Shown here: in pieces, positions 7,707-16,453 of the stretch
Layout of the letters: every line of letters begins with the position of its first letter
Position numbering within the stretch: position 1 is the stretch's first letter
NCBI RefSeq assembly: GCF_016612865.1
Contig: NZ_JAENZZ010000002.1
Coordinates: forward strand, 186,001-250,000
Direction: 5' to 3'
DNA length: 64,000 nucleotides
Origin: Blastococcus sp. TML/M2B
GTDB taxonomy: Bacteria; Actinomycetota; Actinomycetes; Mycobacteriales; Geodermatophilaceae
Translations under genes and position numbers: made by a program
Notes under the pieces: model-generated
Seen by the model: the letters and a program-made list of their open reading frames with translations, nothing else
Told to the model about the DNA's origin: nothing
The model's database searches: none

Positions 7707-10067
7707 GTGTCGACATTGCTGTACAGGGTGGGGCGGGCGACGTATCGGCACCCGTTCCGTGTGGTCGCGGTGTGGGTGGTGCTGCTGGTCGCGCTCGTCG
7801 GCGCACTGGCCCTCAATCCCCCCAAGCTGAGCACGGAGTTCCGCATCGACGGGACACCGGCCCAGGAGGTGATCGACGAACTGGCCCGGGAACTCCCGGA
7901 AGTGAGCGGCGGTCAGGGTTCGCTGGTGTTCCAGGCGTCGTCCGGCGAGCGTCTCGACTCGGACCGGCTCGCCCCGGTGGTCGCCGAGGCCGTTCAGGGC
8001 GTCTACGGGATCGATCCGGTCGTGGATCCGGCCGAACTGACCGGAGCCCGAGAGCCAGGGGGCCCGCCCGCAGCCGGTTCCCCGGGCGACGTACCGCAGC
8101 CTCCCGGCGCGGCGGCTGTCGCGCCGGGGGCATTGGTCGTGGACGGCCGGCCGATCCCGGGCGTGATGGTGTCCGAGGACGGCCGCGTCGCGCTGTTCCA
8201 GTTCCAGTTCGAGGACCAGCTGTTCGAGCTCCCCCAGGGCACCGTGGCCGACACCGTCGCAGCGGCGGAGGCACCGGCGGAAGAAGCGGGGGTGGCCGTG
8301 CTTCCGGGCGCCACCCTGCAGGAGATCCCCGAGATCATCGGCATCGGGGAGATCGTCGGCCTCGCCGTGGCGGCCCTGGTCCTCGTCGTCACGCTCGGCT
8401 CCGTGGTTGCCGCCGGGCTGCCGCTGCTCACCGCCCTGGCCGGGGTCGGCGCGGGCATCGGCGGCGCCTTCGCGCTGGCCCACCTGTTCGAACTGAACTC
8501 CTTGTCCGTGGTCCTGGCGCTGATGCTGGGGCTCGCCGTAGGCATCGACTACGCCCTGTTCATCGTCAACCGGCAGCGGTGGCTCATCCTGACCCGCGGT
8601 CTGGACGCAGGAGAAGCCGCGGCCCGAGCCGTGGGCACCGCCGGAAGCGCCGTGTTCTTCGCCGGAACGACTGTCGTCATCGCGCTCACCGGGCTGTTGG
8701 TCGTGGGTATCGAACTGCTGACGGTGATGGCGCTCATCGCCGCCGCGACAGTCGCCATCGCCGTCGTGGTCGCCCTGACCCTGCTTCCGGCCCTGCTCGG
8801 CCTGGTCAGGGAACGCATCTGCTCACCTCGCGCCCGGGCACACCAGGCCCGGCCCGGCGACCGCTCCCGGAGCCCGGCGCGTCGCTGGGTCGGGCTCGTC
8901 GTGCGACACCGCTGGGCGGCCGTCCTCCTGGTCACCGGGGTCACCGCGCTGCTCGCCCTGCCGCTGTCCAGCATGCGGCTCGGGATGCCCTCGGCCGAGA
9001 GCTACGGCAGCGGCAGCGCACAGCGCGAAGGTTATGACGTGGTCGCCGAGGGCTTCGGCGAAGGCTTCAACGGGCCGCTGACCGTGGCCGTGCGGACCGC
9101 CGAGCCGGGCGCACCGATCGAGCCGCCGACTCTGGAGCAACTGGCGGCAGACCTCGACGCGCTCGAGGGCGTCCAGACGACCATGCCCGCCGGCGCCAGC
9201 CAGGACGGCACCATCGCGGTTCTGCAGGTCGTTCCGACCACGGGTCCGACCGACGAGGCGACCGAGGACCTGGTCGCGGAGATCCGCGACCGCTCGACGC
9301 AGTACGCGGGCGACCTCGGGGTCACCCTCGGCGTCACCGGCCTGACAGCCATCGGCATCGACATGTCCGAGCGACTGTCCGAGGTGCTGCCCCTCTACCT
9401 GGCGGTCGTCCTCGGCCTGTCGCTGATCGTGCTGCTCCTGGTGTTCCGGTCCGTCCTCGTCCCGATCAAGGCGACAGTCGGGTTCCTGCTCAGCATCCTG
9501 GCGACGTTCGGGGCGACGACGGCCGTCTTCCAGTGGGGCTGGCTCAACCAGGTGTTCGGGCTCGACAGCACCACCGTGGTGATGAGCGTGATCCCGATCA
9601 TCGCGACCGGCGTGCTCTACGGGCTGGCGATGGACTACCAGATCTTCCTGGTCTCCTCGATCCGCGAGTCCCACGTCCACGGAAGTCACGGAGCCGACAG
9701 CGTCACCGACGGGTTCACCCAGGCGAGCCGCGTGGTGGTCGCTGCGGCGATCATCATGACTGCGGTCTTCGCCGGCTTCATCTTCAACGCCGACCCGACG
9801 GTCAAGCAGGTCGGCTTCGCGCTCGCCGTCGGCATCCTGATCGATGCGTTCCTGATCCGGCTCACCCTGGTCCCGGCGGTCATGGCCATGTTCGGCGACC
9901 GGGCCTGGTGGCTGCCCGCATGGCTCGACCGGCTCCTCCCCGACCTCGACGTCGAAGGTGAGAAGCTCCTCCAGCGGCTCGACGAAGAGCGCGGGGAGGT
10001 TCCCGCCGCCACGGATCAGCCTGGTCGGGAGCCGGCGTCGATCCCCGCGGGGGGAGGATCCCGATGA
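7707..10067 (+). CDS. MMPL-family RND transporter
   Basis: A 786-residue inner-membrane exporter with the MmpL plan. One N-terminal helix is followed by a periplasmic loop of about 170 residues, five helices, a second loop and five more helices. Conserved pieces are GLAVGIDYALFIVNR in the first half and YGLAMDYQIFLVSSIRE in the second; the paired acidic GxxxDY helices carry proton relay residues. The family exports lipids or drugs. The start is GTG at 7707. It overlaps the next small membrane gene by ATGA, so both are co-translated. It is a distant paralogue of the MMPL at 31361. Confidence 0.9.
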   Translation: MSTLLYRVGRATYRHPFRVVAVWVVLLVALVGALALNPPKLSTEFRIDGTPAQEVIDELARELPEVSGGQGSLVFQASSGERLDSDRLAPVVAEAVQGVYGIDPVVDPAELTGAREPGGPPAAGSPGDVPQPPGAAAVAPGALVVDGRPIPGVMVSEDGRVALFQFQFEDQLFELPQGTVADTVAAAEAPAEEAGVAVLPGATLQEIPEIIGIGEIVGLAVAALVLVVTLGSVVAAGLPLLTALAGVGAGIGGAFALAHLFELNSLSVVLALMLGLAVGIDYALFIVNRQRWLILTRGLDAGEAAARAVGTAGSAVFFAGTTVVIALTGLLVVGIELLTVMALIAAATVAIAVVVALTLLPALLGLVRERICSPRARAHQARPGDRSRSPARRWVGLVVRHRWAAVLLVTGVTALLALPLSSMRLGMPSAESYGSGSAQREGYDVVAEGFGEGFNGPLTVAVRTAEPGAPIEPPTLEQLAADLDALEGVQTTMPAGASQDGTIAVLQVVPTTGPTDEATEDLVAEIRDRSTQYAGDLGVTLGVTGLTAIGIDMSERLSEVLPLYLAVVLGLSLIVLLLVFRSVLVPIKATVGFLLSILATFGATTAVFQWGWLNQVFGLDSTTVVMSVIPIIATGVLYGLAMDYQIFLVSSIRESHVHGSHGADSVTDGFTQASRVVVAAAIIMTAVFAGFIFNADPTVKQVGFALAVGILIDAFLIRLTLVPAVMAMFGDRAWWLPAWLDRLLPDLDVEGEKLLQRLDEERGEVPAATDQPGREPASIPAGGGSR

Positions 10068-10495
10068 CCCTCGCGCGGTGGGGACGACGGTTTATCACCG
10101 GATCCGCCGTAGCGTCGGCGACCCTCCCCTGGCTCGCCGACTGGAACCACGGCCACACCTTCGGTCCCGAGTACGGTCCGCACGCCCGGTGGCACGGGAC
10201 CTCCGAGGTCCTCGGTGCGACGGCGGAGGGAGTCCTCGCCCTCTGGCTGCTCCGTGCCGCCGGCGACGAGCATCGGCCCGACGAGCGTCTGCTCGTCGCC
10301 GCCGCACTGCTGCCCATCGTCCGCTGGGCGCCGTTCAACCTCACGCTGCTGGTGCCCGGGACGTCCCCCTACGACCAGCACCGCATCCCGCAACGGGTCC
10401 TGGGCATGCCGGCCGCCCTGCTCAGCCAGGACCTCATCGCGGCCACCGCCGCCGCCGGGCTGCTTCTACGCCGCCTCGCCCGCCGGCGCCCGTAG
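10064..10495 (+). CDS. Small membrane protein, unknown function
   Basis: 143 residues with about four hydrophobic segments (FITGSAVASATLPWLADW, LGATAEGVLALWLLRA, LLVAAALLPIVRW, a C-terminal DLIAATAAAGLLLRRL) and an Arg-rich end. The ATG overlaps the MMPL stop by 4 bases, so the two are coupled. It may assist or respond to the exporter. I do not recognise the family with certainty. Confidence 0.75.
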   Translation: MTLARWGRRFITGSAVASATLPWLADWNHGHTFGPEYGPHARWHGTSEVLGATAEGVLALWLLRAAGDEHRPDERLLVAAALLPIVRWAPFNLTLLVPGTSPYDQHRIPQRVLGMPAALLSQDLIAATAAAGLLLRRLARRRP

Positions 10496-10503
10496 GGCCG
10501 CGG

Positions 10504-10523
10504 GCGGCCGGCCGTCCGGCCGC
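10504..10523. terminator. Hairpin between convergent genes
   Basis: A perfect 8-bp stem GCGGCCGG/CCGGCCGC with a 4-base loop in the 48-bp gap between the small membrane gene (+) and the dienelactone hydrolase (-). It is placed to stop transcription from both sides. Confidence 0.6.
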
Positions 10524-10543
10524 TCGGCGAGCGCTCTGCAGGT

Positions 10544-11272
10544 TCAGCCGGCAGCAGGGTCCCCGTCGTGGAGGTGGTGGGAGAAGAAGCCGAGGATCCG
10601 CCGCCAGGCGTCCTCCGCGGATGGATGGTGGTAGCCGAAGCCGGCCACCCGCTCGAGGACGGCGAGTGGCCCGGCGTTGTGCCGGTTCATGAAGGAGTGG
10701 CCGGCCTGTGGGTACTCCTTGACGTCGTGGTCGACCGCGAGGCCGGTCAAGGCCTCGTCCAATCGCTCGGCCGCACCGGGCAGGGTCCTGTCGCGACCCC
10801 CGTAGCTGGCCACCACGGGGCACGCGCCCTGCAGCACGCGCTCGAGGTCCGATGGGATCTGCCCGTAGTTCGGGGCCGAGGCGTCGAAGCCGCGGGTGGC
10901 TGCGAGCAGGGCGAAGCCGCCCCCCATGCAGAAGCCGAGGATTCCCACGCTCCCAGTGCAGTCGGAGCGCCCCGTGAGCCAGGAACGGGCAGCCGCCAGA
11001 TCGTCGAAGGCCGGACCTTCTCCACGGGCCAGCGTCCGGAACGTCGAGCGAAGGCAGCGGACAGCTCCCCCGGCGCTGAACAGGTCCGGCGCCAGGGCCA
11101 GGTAGCCGCCGGCCGCCAGGCGGTCGGCCTGCTGCCGGGTGTCGTCGGTGAGTCCGAAGGCCTCGTGCACCACCACGACGCCGGGCCACGGGCCCGTGCC
11201 GACCGGCGGTACGGCGAGATAGGCCTTCAACTGCGAGGCGCTCGCGGCCCCGCCGATCGTCGTCTCGGGCAT
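10544..11272 (-). CDS. Dienelactone hydrolase family protein
   Basis: A 242-residue alpha/beta hydrolase. The nucleophile elbow GFCMGGG has Cys near residue 115, as in dienelactone hydrolases rather than serine esterases. The acid is in GGRDRTLP and the His in AGHSFMN. VVVHEAFGL is the oxyanion segment. Family enzymes open lactone rings, for example in chlorocatechol degradation, but many members have other substrates. The ATG at 11272 follows GGAGG at 6 bases. It lies 52 bp behind the BtrH-like gene and is probably the last gene of a four-gene operon starting at 14562. Confidence 0.9.
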   Translation of the reverse strand: MPETTIGGAASASQLKAYLAVPPVGTGPWPGVVVVHEAFGLTDDTRQQADRLAAGGYLALAPDLFSAGGAVRCLRSTFRTLARGEGPAFDDLAAARSWLTGRSDCTGSVGILGFCMGGGFALLAATRGFDASAPNYGQIPSDLERVLQGACPVVASYGGRDRTLPGAAERLDEALTGLAVDHDVKEYPQAGHSFMNRHNAGPLAVLERVAGFGYHHPSAEDAWRRILGFFSHHLHDGDPAAG

Positions 11273-11324
11273 CACGGCCTCCGGGGTCAAGTACCAGTCG
11301 ATGAGCTGTGGGGCAGGCCCGGCG

Positions 11325-12398
11325 TCACATGGACGCCCGCAGTTCCTCGGCGGCCGCCTCCAGGAACTCCACGGCCTCCTCCTCCAGGCCGGGCAACCGG
11401 TCGGCCACCTCCGCCACGGCAGCGACCCGGTCCGGCAGCGGGGTGTCGACTCTGGCAGACCGGCCCAGCCGGCTCCAGCCTTCGGCGCACCTGTCGTAGG
11501 CGAGGCCCGCCTGTTCGCTCGCCGCGCTCCCCGTCCGCCTGGCCACGTCATGGCAGCACTCGGCCTGCAGCCGACGGAACAGCCCACCCCCGGTGCCCGC
11601 CTTCTCGATGAACACGGGGAGGGCAGCCAGCGCGGACTCCAGGGTCACGTCGTCGAGGACCTGCGGCCAGCGGGCCAGGTCGTCGGCGAATCGGCGGATG
11701 CCGGCCAGCCCGGCTGCACTGATCGAGCCCGGCGGCAGGTCAGGGCGGTTCGCCAGCCCGGAACCCCCGCTGCGCATCCCGGCCCCCGCGGCGGCGAACG
11801 CGTCCGCAGCGGTGGAGCGCAGGTCCGGAAGCCGCTCCGGCCACTCCACGGCGAACGTCGCGTGCCGTGTGGGCGCCGGGAACCCCGTCGAGCGGCGCGC
11901 CCGGGCCAGCGCCGCGTAGGGCACCTCCTGGACGTCCTCGCGGTCGTTGTCGACGACGTAGGCGATCTCCCGCTCGTCGTCGTAGCCGACGATGACGACA
12001 TCGTGCCGGCTCATCTGCAGCCGGACGCGGAGGTAAGGGAGCTCGGCGATGTCAGCCCACACCATGACGGGCCGGCCGGCGACCAGCTCGTCGCGGACCC
12101 ACTGCCACCCCAGCGCCTCATCATCGGTACGCCGCAGGTCCACGCCGGCTCCGAGGCGACCGAGCAGGTCCACCTCCATGTCTCCTCCCCTGCCGACGAG
12201 GTAGACCGGCGGGGTCAGGCCCGGCACCCGCATGTACGAGAAGTGCAGTGCACCACCGAGGCCGAACACCAGGCCTTCCGCGGCCGCCTCCCCTCCCCAG
12301 GCAAGGCCGGCCCACTCCAGCAGATCCCGCAGGGCTCCGGATCCGCAGTGCCCGGCCATGCGGTGGGGGTAACCCTCCAGCAGCCGTCCCCCGGTCAC
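11325..12398 (-). CDS. BtrH N-terminal domain protein (papain-like acyltransferase fold) with DUF4872-like C-terminus
   Basis: A 357-residue protein. The N-terminal half matches the butirosin protein H family: HCGSGALRDLL holds the nucleophilic Cys near residue 18, GLVFGLGGALHFSY follows, and RHDVVIVGYDD supplies the His. The helical C-terminal half is DUF4872-like. BtrH transfers an acyl group from a carrier protein to an aminoglycoside; relatives are mostly uncharacterised. The GTG start overlaps the thioesterase stop (GTGA). An acyl-CoA ligase and a thioesterase in the same operon suggest acyl-transfer chemistry on a CoA- or carrier-bound substrate; this is inference. Confidence 0.8.
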   Translation of the reverse strand: MTGGRLLEGYPHRMAGHCGSGALRDLLEWAGLAWGGEAAAEGLVFGLGGALHFSYMRVPGLTPPVYLVGRGGDMEVDLLGRLGAGVDLRRTDDEALGWQWVRDELVAGRPVMVWADIAELPYLRVRLQMSRHDVVIVGYDDEREIAYVVDNDREDVQEVPYAALARARRSTGFPAPTRHATFAVEWPERLPDLRSTAADAFAAAGAGMRSGGSGLANRPDLPPGSISAAGLAGIRRFADDLARWPQVLDDVTLESALAALPVFIEKAGTGGGLFRRLQAECCHDVARRTGSAASEQAGLAYDRCAEGWSRLGRSARVDTPLPDRVAAVAEVADRLPGLEEEAVEFLEAAAEELRASM

Positions 12399-12904
12399 GG
12401 TGCCACCCTCACCACGTCGCCGCCGCCACGAGCGAAGTGCTCCCGGCCGACGACGACGAAGACGGCGTTCGCTTCGACGACGAGCGCGCCCCCCTCGTCG
12501 GTGCCCTGCGCCCGGACGAACAGCTTCCTGCCCTCCCGGCGCTGTAGTCCGGCCTCGAGCAGATACGGGGTTCCGAGCAGCACCGGCGCCCGGTAACCGA
12601 CCTCGAGATGGCGGGTGACAGCGGGCTCCCCGATCCGGTAGAGGAGGAAGCCGAACAGGTCGTCCAGCACCGTGGCGACCGCGCCACCGTGCGCGATGCC
12701 CGGCGCGCCGACATGCCGCTCGTCGAAGGCGTGCTCGGCGCGGACCGCGTCCCCTTCTCGCCAGACCTGCAGGTGGTGGCCGTGTGGGTTCTCCGGGCCA
12801 CAGCCGAGGCAGCGTGGATGGTGCGGGGGCAGGTCTCGGGCATGGTCGTGCCCGGCGAACCCCCGCGCCCAGTCGCCGACCACCGAATTCACGTCGTCCA
12901 CCAC
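12395..12904 (-). CDS. PaaI-like hotdog thioesterase
   Basis: About 169 residues. HPRCLGCGPENPHG is the N-terminal signature of THEM4-like hotdog thioesterases. HGGAVATVLDDLFG holds the active-site His-Gly-Gly and Asp on the hotdog helix. It hydrolyses acyl-CoA thioesters in the cytosol. Three consecutive GTG codons (12907, 12904, 12901) follow AGGAGG; 12904 gives reasonable spacing. It sits 109 bp after the acyl-CoA ligase and overlaps the BtrH-like gene. Confidence 0.85.
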   Translation of the reverse strand: MVDDVNSVVGDWARGFAGHDHARDLPPHHPRCLGCGPENPHGHHLQVWREGDAVRAEHAFDERHVGAPGIAHGGAVATVLDDLFGFLLYRIGEPAVTRHLEVGYRAPVLLGTPYLLEAGLQRREGRKLFVRAQGTDEGGALVVEANAVFVVVGREHFARGGGDVVRVAP

Positions 12905-13013
12905 CACTGCCTCCTGTCGGACCCGTCTGATTGAGATTTCACGCGTGCACACTCCGGCCCGTGCGTCCCGGCGAGCCGGATGGGGGCAACTTCGGCGTCG
13001 CCGACCGGCGTGC

Positions 13014-14562
13014 TCAGCGGTGTACCGCCGCTTCTCCTCCGCCGTGCTGCTGCCGCAACACCGTCTTCAGCACCTTGCCGGTGGCGTTGCGCGGGAGCTC
13101 GGCGACGAACTCGACCCGCGTGGGGCACTTGAAGTGTGCGAGCCGTTCGCGGGCGTACGCGATCAGTTCCTCGGCCGTCGTCGCGGCGCCGTCCTGGAGC
13201 GCGACGACGGCCACCGGTGTCTCCCCCCAGCGGTCGTGGGGGACGCCGACGACAGCCACCTCGCGGACGGAATCATGCCGGTAGAGCACCTGCTCGGCCT
13301 CGATGGGGTACACGTTCTCGCCACCGGTGATGATCATGTCCTTCTTGCGGTCGACGAGCGTCATGAAGCCCTCGGGGTCCATGCGCCCGAGGTCGCCGGT
13401 GTGGAACCACCCACCGCGGAATGCCTCGGCCGTGGCCTCCGGTAGACCCCAGTAGCCGGCGAACACGTTGGGTCCGCGCAGCACGAGCTCTCCGACCTCC
13501 CCGGTGCGGACGTCCCTGTCGGCGTCATCGACGATGCGCGCCCGGACGTGGAACATCGGCCGGCCGATGGAACCCGCCTTCTCCTTGACGTGGTCGGCGT
13601 CCAGCACTGACACACCGGGCGCTGTCTCGGTCATCCCGAAGCCCTCCTGGAAGGGCAGTCCCTTCCCCTGGAAGAAGTCGATGACCGGCAGCGGGCACGG
13701 CGCTCCCCCGGACACTGCCAGCTCCAGCGACGACAGGTCGAAGTCGTCCAAACCGGGCACCGACATGAGCGCCGCCCACATCGCCGGGACCATGAACTGC
13801 ACGGTGGTCCGCTCCCGGGACATGGCCTCCACGGTCCGGAGCGGATCGAACGACGGCAGCAGGACGTTGGTCCCGCCGACGTAGAGCAGCGGCAGCGTGT
13901 GGACACCCAGGCCACCGATGTGGAACATCGGCGCCACTGTCACCGTGACGTCGCTCTCGCGAAGCCCTCGGCCGAAGGAGAGACTGTTCACGACGTTCCA
14001 CAGGTGGTTGTCGTGGGTCAGCATCGCCCCCTTGGGACGTCCCGTGGTCCCGGACGTGTACATCAGACAGGACAGGTCCCGACGGTCGACGTCGGTATCC
14101 ACGGGCCGGGGATCGCCGCTGCTCAGCACCTGCTCGTAGTCGAGCTCCCCGTCCTCGGGCTCTCCGCCGACGACCAGGCGGGACCGGACCCGCACCCCGT
14201 CCGCGGTGACTGCTGCGCGCGCCATTGGCGCGAGGGGCGCCGAGTACACGAAGGTGTCCGACCCAGAGTCGACCAGGAGGTAGGCGACCTCCGCCGGCCC
14301 GAGCCGCACGTTCATGGGCACGAACACAGCCCCCAGCTTCGCGGTGGCCAGCATGGTCTCGAGGAACGCTGTGCTGTTGAGCAGGAGCCCGGCGACCCGG
14401 TCCCCTTGGCGGACCCCGAGCGCACGCAGCGCTCGGGCCAGCTGATCGATGTTCCTGTCCAGCTCGGCATAGGTGAGGCGCCGGTTTCCGTCCACCAGTG
14501 CGAGCCCGGTCCCCGGACAGGAACGCCCTCGTGGCGACCCAGCCACCGATTCCCTCGTCCAT
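13014..14562 (-). CDS. AMP-dependent acyl-CoA synthetase, apparent one-base frameshift near the N-terminus
   Basis: An ATP-dependent ligase that adenylates a carboxylate and loads it on CoA. Motifs are MYTSGTTGRPKGAMLTH (P-loop, near residue 170), GFGMTETAP, GWFHTGDLG, and the C-terminal Lys in PRNATGKVLK. The natural start MDEGIGGWVATRAFLSG (ATG at 14562, with GAGGGTGG upstream) lies in a different frame from the rest. One extra G around 14505-14520 separates it from LALVDGNRRLTYAEL. Removing that base restores a normal N-terminus. The uninterrupted ORF starting at 14657 instead covers the promoter region and is not family-like. The substrate is unknown. It is first in the operon with the thioesterase, BtrH-like protein and dienelactone hydrolase. 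Confidence 0.85.
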
Positions 14563-14590
14563 GCGCCACCCTCTTCGTCGGGACAACAGT

Positions 14591-14608
14591 CCGTGACCCA
14601 GGTCACGG
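14591..14608. promoter_or_regulatory. Perfect palindrome CCGTGACC-CA-GGTCACGG
   Basis: An 8-2-8 perfect inverted repeat in the divergent promoter region between the acyl-CoA ligase and a TetR gene. It lies 29 bp before the ligase start. It is probably an operator, distinct from the neighbouring CTTGACG palindrome, so a second regulator may act here. Confidence 0.55.
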
Positions 14609-14622
14609 CAGCTTGGTCCAAA

Positions 14623-14640
14623 CTTGACGGTGTCGTCAAG
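14623..14640. promoter_or_regulatory. TetR operator CTTGACG-GTGT-CGTCAAG
   Basis: A perfect 7-4-7 inverted repeat 35 bp before the TetR start and 61 bp before the ligase start. A near-identical copy (one mismatch) lies upstream of the acyl-CoA dehydrogenase at 17766. Two matching palindromes around the same regulator make this the best supported operator in the window. Confidence 0.7.
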
Positions 14641-14675
14641 ATGGAGCCCGCGGCCATCGGCGGAAGGGACGGAGC

Positions 14676-15344
14676 ATGACCTCGGCAGGACCTGCGTCAC
14701 CTCCGGCCACGGCGCGTGGCCGCCGCACCCGATCCGCACTGCTGACGGCCGGACGGCAGCTGTTCGAGGAGTGCGGGTTCTCCGCCGTGGGGATCGATGA
14801 CATCGCCTTACGCGCGGGGGTCTCCCACGGCACGTTCTACACGTGGTTCGACTCCAAGGAGACGTTGCTCCGCGAGATCGTCAGCGAGGTCGCCGCAGAG
14901 GTCTTCTCGGCGACCTCGATCGGTACCCGCCTGCCGGCCAAAGCTGCGTACGCGCGCATCGAGGCCGCCAACCGGTCCTTCCTGCGTGCTGTCACCCGGC
15001 ACTCCCGCATCCTCCGAGTGCTGGACTCGCTGGCGGACACCCAGGAGGACTTCCGACAGCTCCGCTCGGAGATGCGTGAGTCGTTCGTCCAGCGTGGGAT
15101 GGAGGGCCTGATCCGGCTGCAGGAGCTGGGCCTGGCCGACCCGCTGCTGCCACCGCGGGCGACGGCCAGCGCGCTGGGCGCGATGGTGGAGTCCTTCGCC
15201 CACGTGTGGCAGGACCCGGTGGAAGAACTCGACGAAGCCGCCGCCGTCGACGTCCTCACCCGGTTGTGGGCGGGGGCGATAGGTCTGGCGCCGCCGGCCC
15301 GACCCGCCGGTGAAGGCACCGCCGAGAGCCCCGGCGCGGGCTGA
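14676..15344 (+). CDS. TetR-family regulator of the acyl-CoA genes
   Basis: A 222-residue repressor. The HTH is at about residues 35-60 (IDDIALRAGVSHGTFYTWFDSKETLL), followed by a helical ligand domain. It diverges from the acyl-CoA ligase operon, with its own palindrome in between. TetR proteins next to acyl-CoA ligase/dehydrogenase genes often sense acyl-CoA esters, releasing the operator when substrate is present. That mechanism is inferred. The ATG at 14676 follows GGAAGGGACGGAG. Confidence 0.9.
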   Translation: MTSAGPASPPATARGRRTRSALLTAGRQLFEECGFSAVGIDDIALRAGVSHGTFYTWFDSKETLLREIVSEVAAEVFSATSIGTRLPAKAAYARIEAANRSFLRAVTRHSRILRVLDSLADTQEDFRQLRSEMRESFVQRGMEGLIRLQELGLADPLLPPRATASALGAMVESFAHVWQDPVEELDEAAAVDVLTRLWAGAIGLAPPARPAGEGTAESPGAG

Positions 15345-15388
15345 CCCTGCTGGGACCGCCGAGGGACCGCGCGGGGCGGCCCGGCCGG

Positions 15389-16453
15389 TCAGTGCTGCAC
15401 CCAATGCCACGGCGTCTCGCGGCTGCGCCGCACCCGACCCCTGCTCTCCAGGAGAACCAGGTGCGCCAGGGTCTCGGCAACAGCCGCTCTGCGCATGAAA
15501 CCCGAGATCTGCTGCCATGGCCGCGACCAGCTCAGCGCGGCGGTCAGCTCCCAGGTCGTGGGCGCCGTCGTCACAGCAGCGTGGATCTCCTGCAGTCGGG
15601 CGTCGTGGTGGCCCACCAGCGCCGACACGCGCGCCGCCAGACCGGCGAAGCGGTACTCGTGCCCGGGCAGCACCTCGTCCAGGTGGGAGTCCAGCGCCCC
15701 GACACGCGCCACGGAATCGATGAAGTCGGCCAGCGGGTTGCCGCCCGACTGCGCGTGCACCCCGATGTTGGGTGTGATGCGGGGCAGGACGTGGTCGCCG
15801 GAGAAGAGGAGGCGACGACGGTGCTCGTGGAAGCACAGGTGCCCGGGCGAATGGCCGGGAGTGTGCACGGCACGCAGATCCCATCCAGGCAAGGGCAGCC
15901 GGTCACCGTCGCGGATGAGGCGGTCCGGTTCGGCCTGGCGGACGTAGTCGGCGATCTGCAGCGAGGCCCCGGACAGGACCCGGAGCTCGTCCTCGGGCAC
16001 TCCGCAGTTCCGCAGCAGTGCGACCATGCCCTCCAGCAGGTCGGTGATGCCGGCCCCGTACCGGGCCGGCAGCAGCGCAGCGTCGTCGGGATGCAGCCCC
16101 ACCCAGGCCCCTGACGCCTCACGGACCCGGCCCGCCAGGCCGTAGTGATCGGGATGGATGTGCGTCACCATGACGCCGCGGACGTCGGCGACCACGTACC
16201 CCGCCGTCGCCAGGCCCTGGGTGAGGGCTTGCCAGGCGTCGTCGGTGTCCCACCCGGCGTCGATCAGTGCCACCCCGTCATCGAGCTCGAGGGCGTAGAC
16301 GAGGACGTAGCGCAGGGGGCTGTCGGGAATGGGCACCGGGATCGACCACAGCCCCTGCTGGACCCGCTCCACCGGCGGCAGTACGTTTTCGACCCACGCC
16401 CGTTGCTGCTTGACGCCGGTGACCCACAACGGGCCGGCGGACCCCGCGGTCAC
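15389..16453 (-). CDS. MBL-fold metallo-hydrolase
   Basis: A 354-residue metallo-beta-lactamase-fold enzyme. The metal-binding THIHPDHYG (HxHxDH) is near residue 101, with further ligands in HTPGHSPGHLC, FSGDHVLP and LPGHEYRF. A C-terminal winged-helix-like tail follows, as in human LACTB2-like proteins. It is a probable thioester or phosphodiester hydrolase. The GTG start overlaps the acyl-CoA dehydrogenase stop (GTGA), so it acts in the same pathway, possibly on a CoA thioester. Confidence 0.85.
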   Translation of the reverse strand: MTAGSAGPLWVTGVKQQRAWVENVLPPVERVQQGLWSIPVPIPDSPLRYVLVYALELDDGVALIDAGWDTDDAWQALTQGLATAGYVVADVRGVMVTHIHPDHYGLAGRVREASGAWVGLHPDDAALLPARYGAGITDLLEGMVALLRNCGVPEDELRVLSGASLQIADYVRQAEPDRLIRDGDRLPLPGWDLRAVHTPGHSPGHLCFHEHRRRLLFSGDHVLPRITPNIGVHAQSGGNPLADFIDSVARVGALDSHLDEVLPGHEYRFAGLAARVSALVGHHDARLQEIHAAVTTAPTTWELTAALSWSRPWQQISGFMRRAAVAETLAHLVLLESRGRVRRSRETPWHWVQH

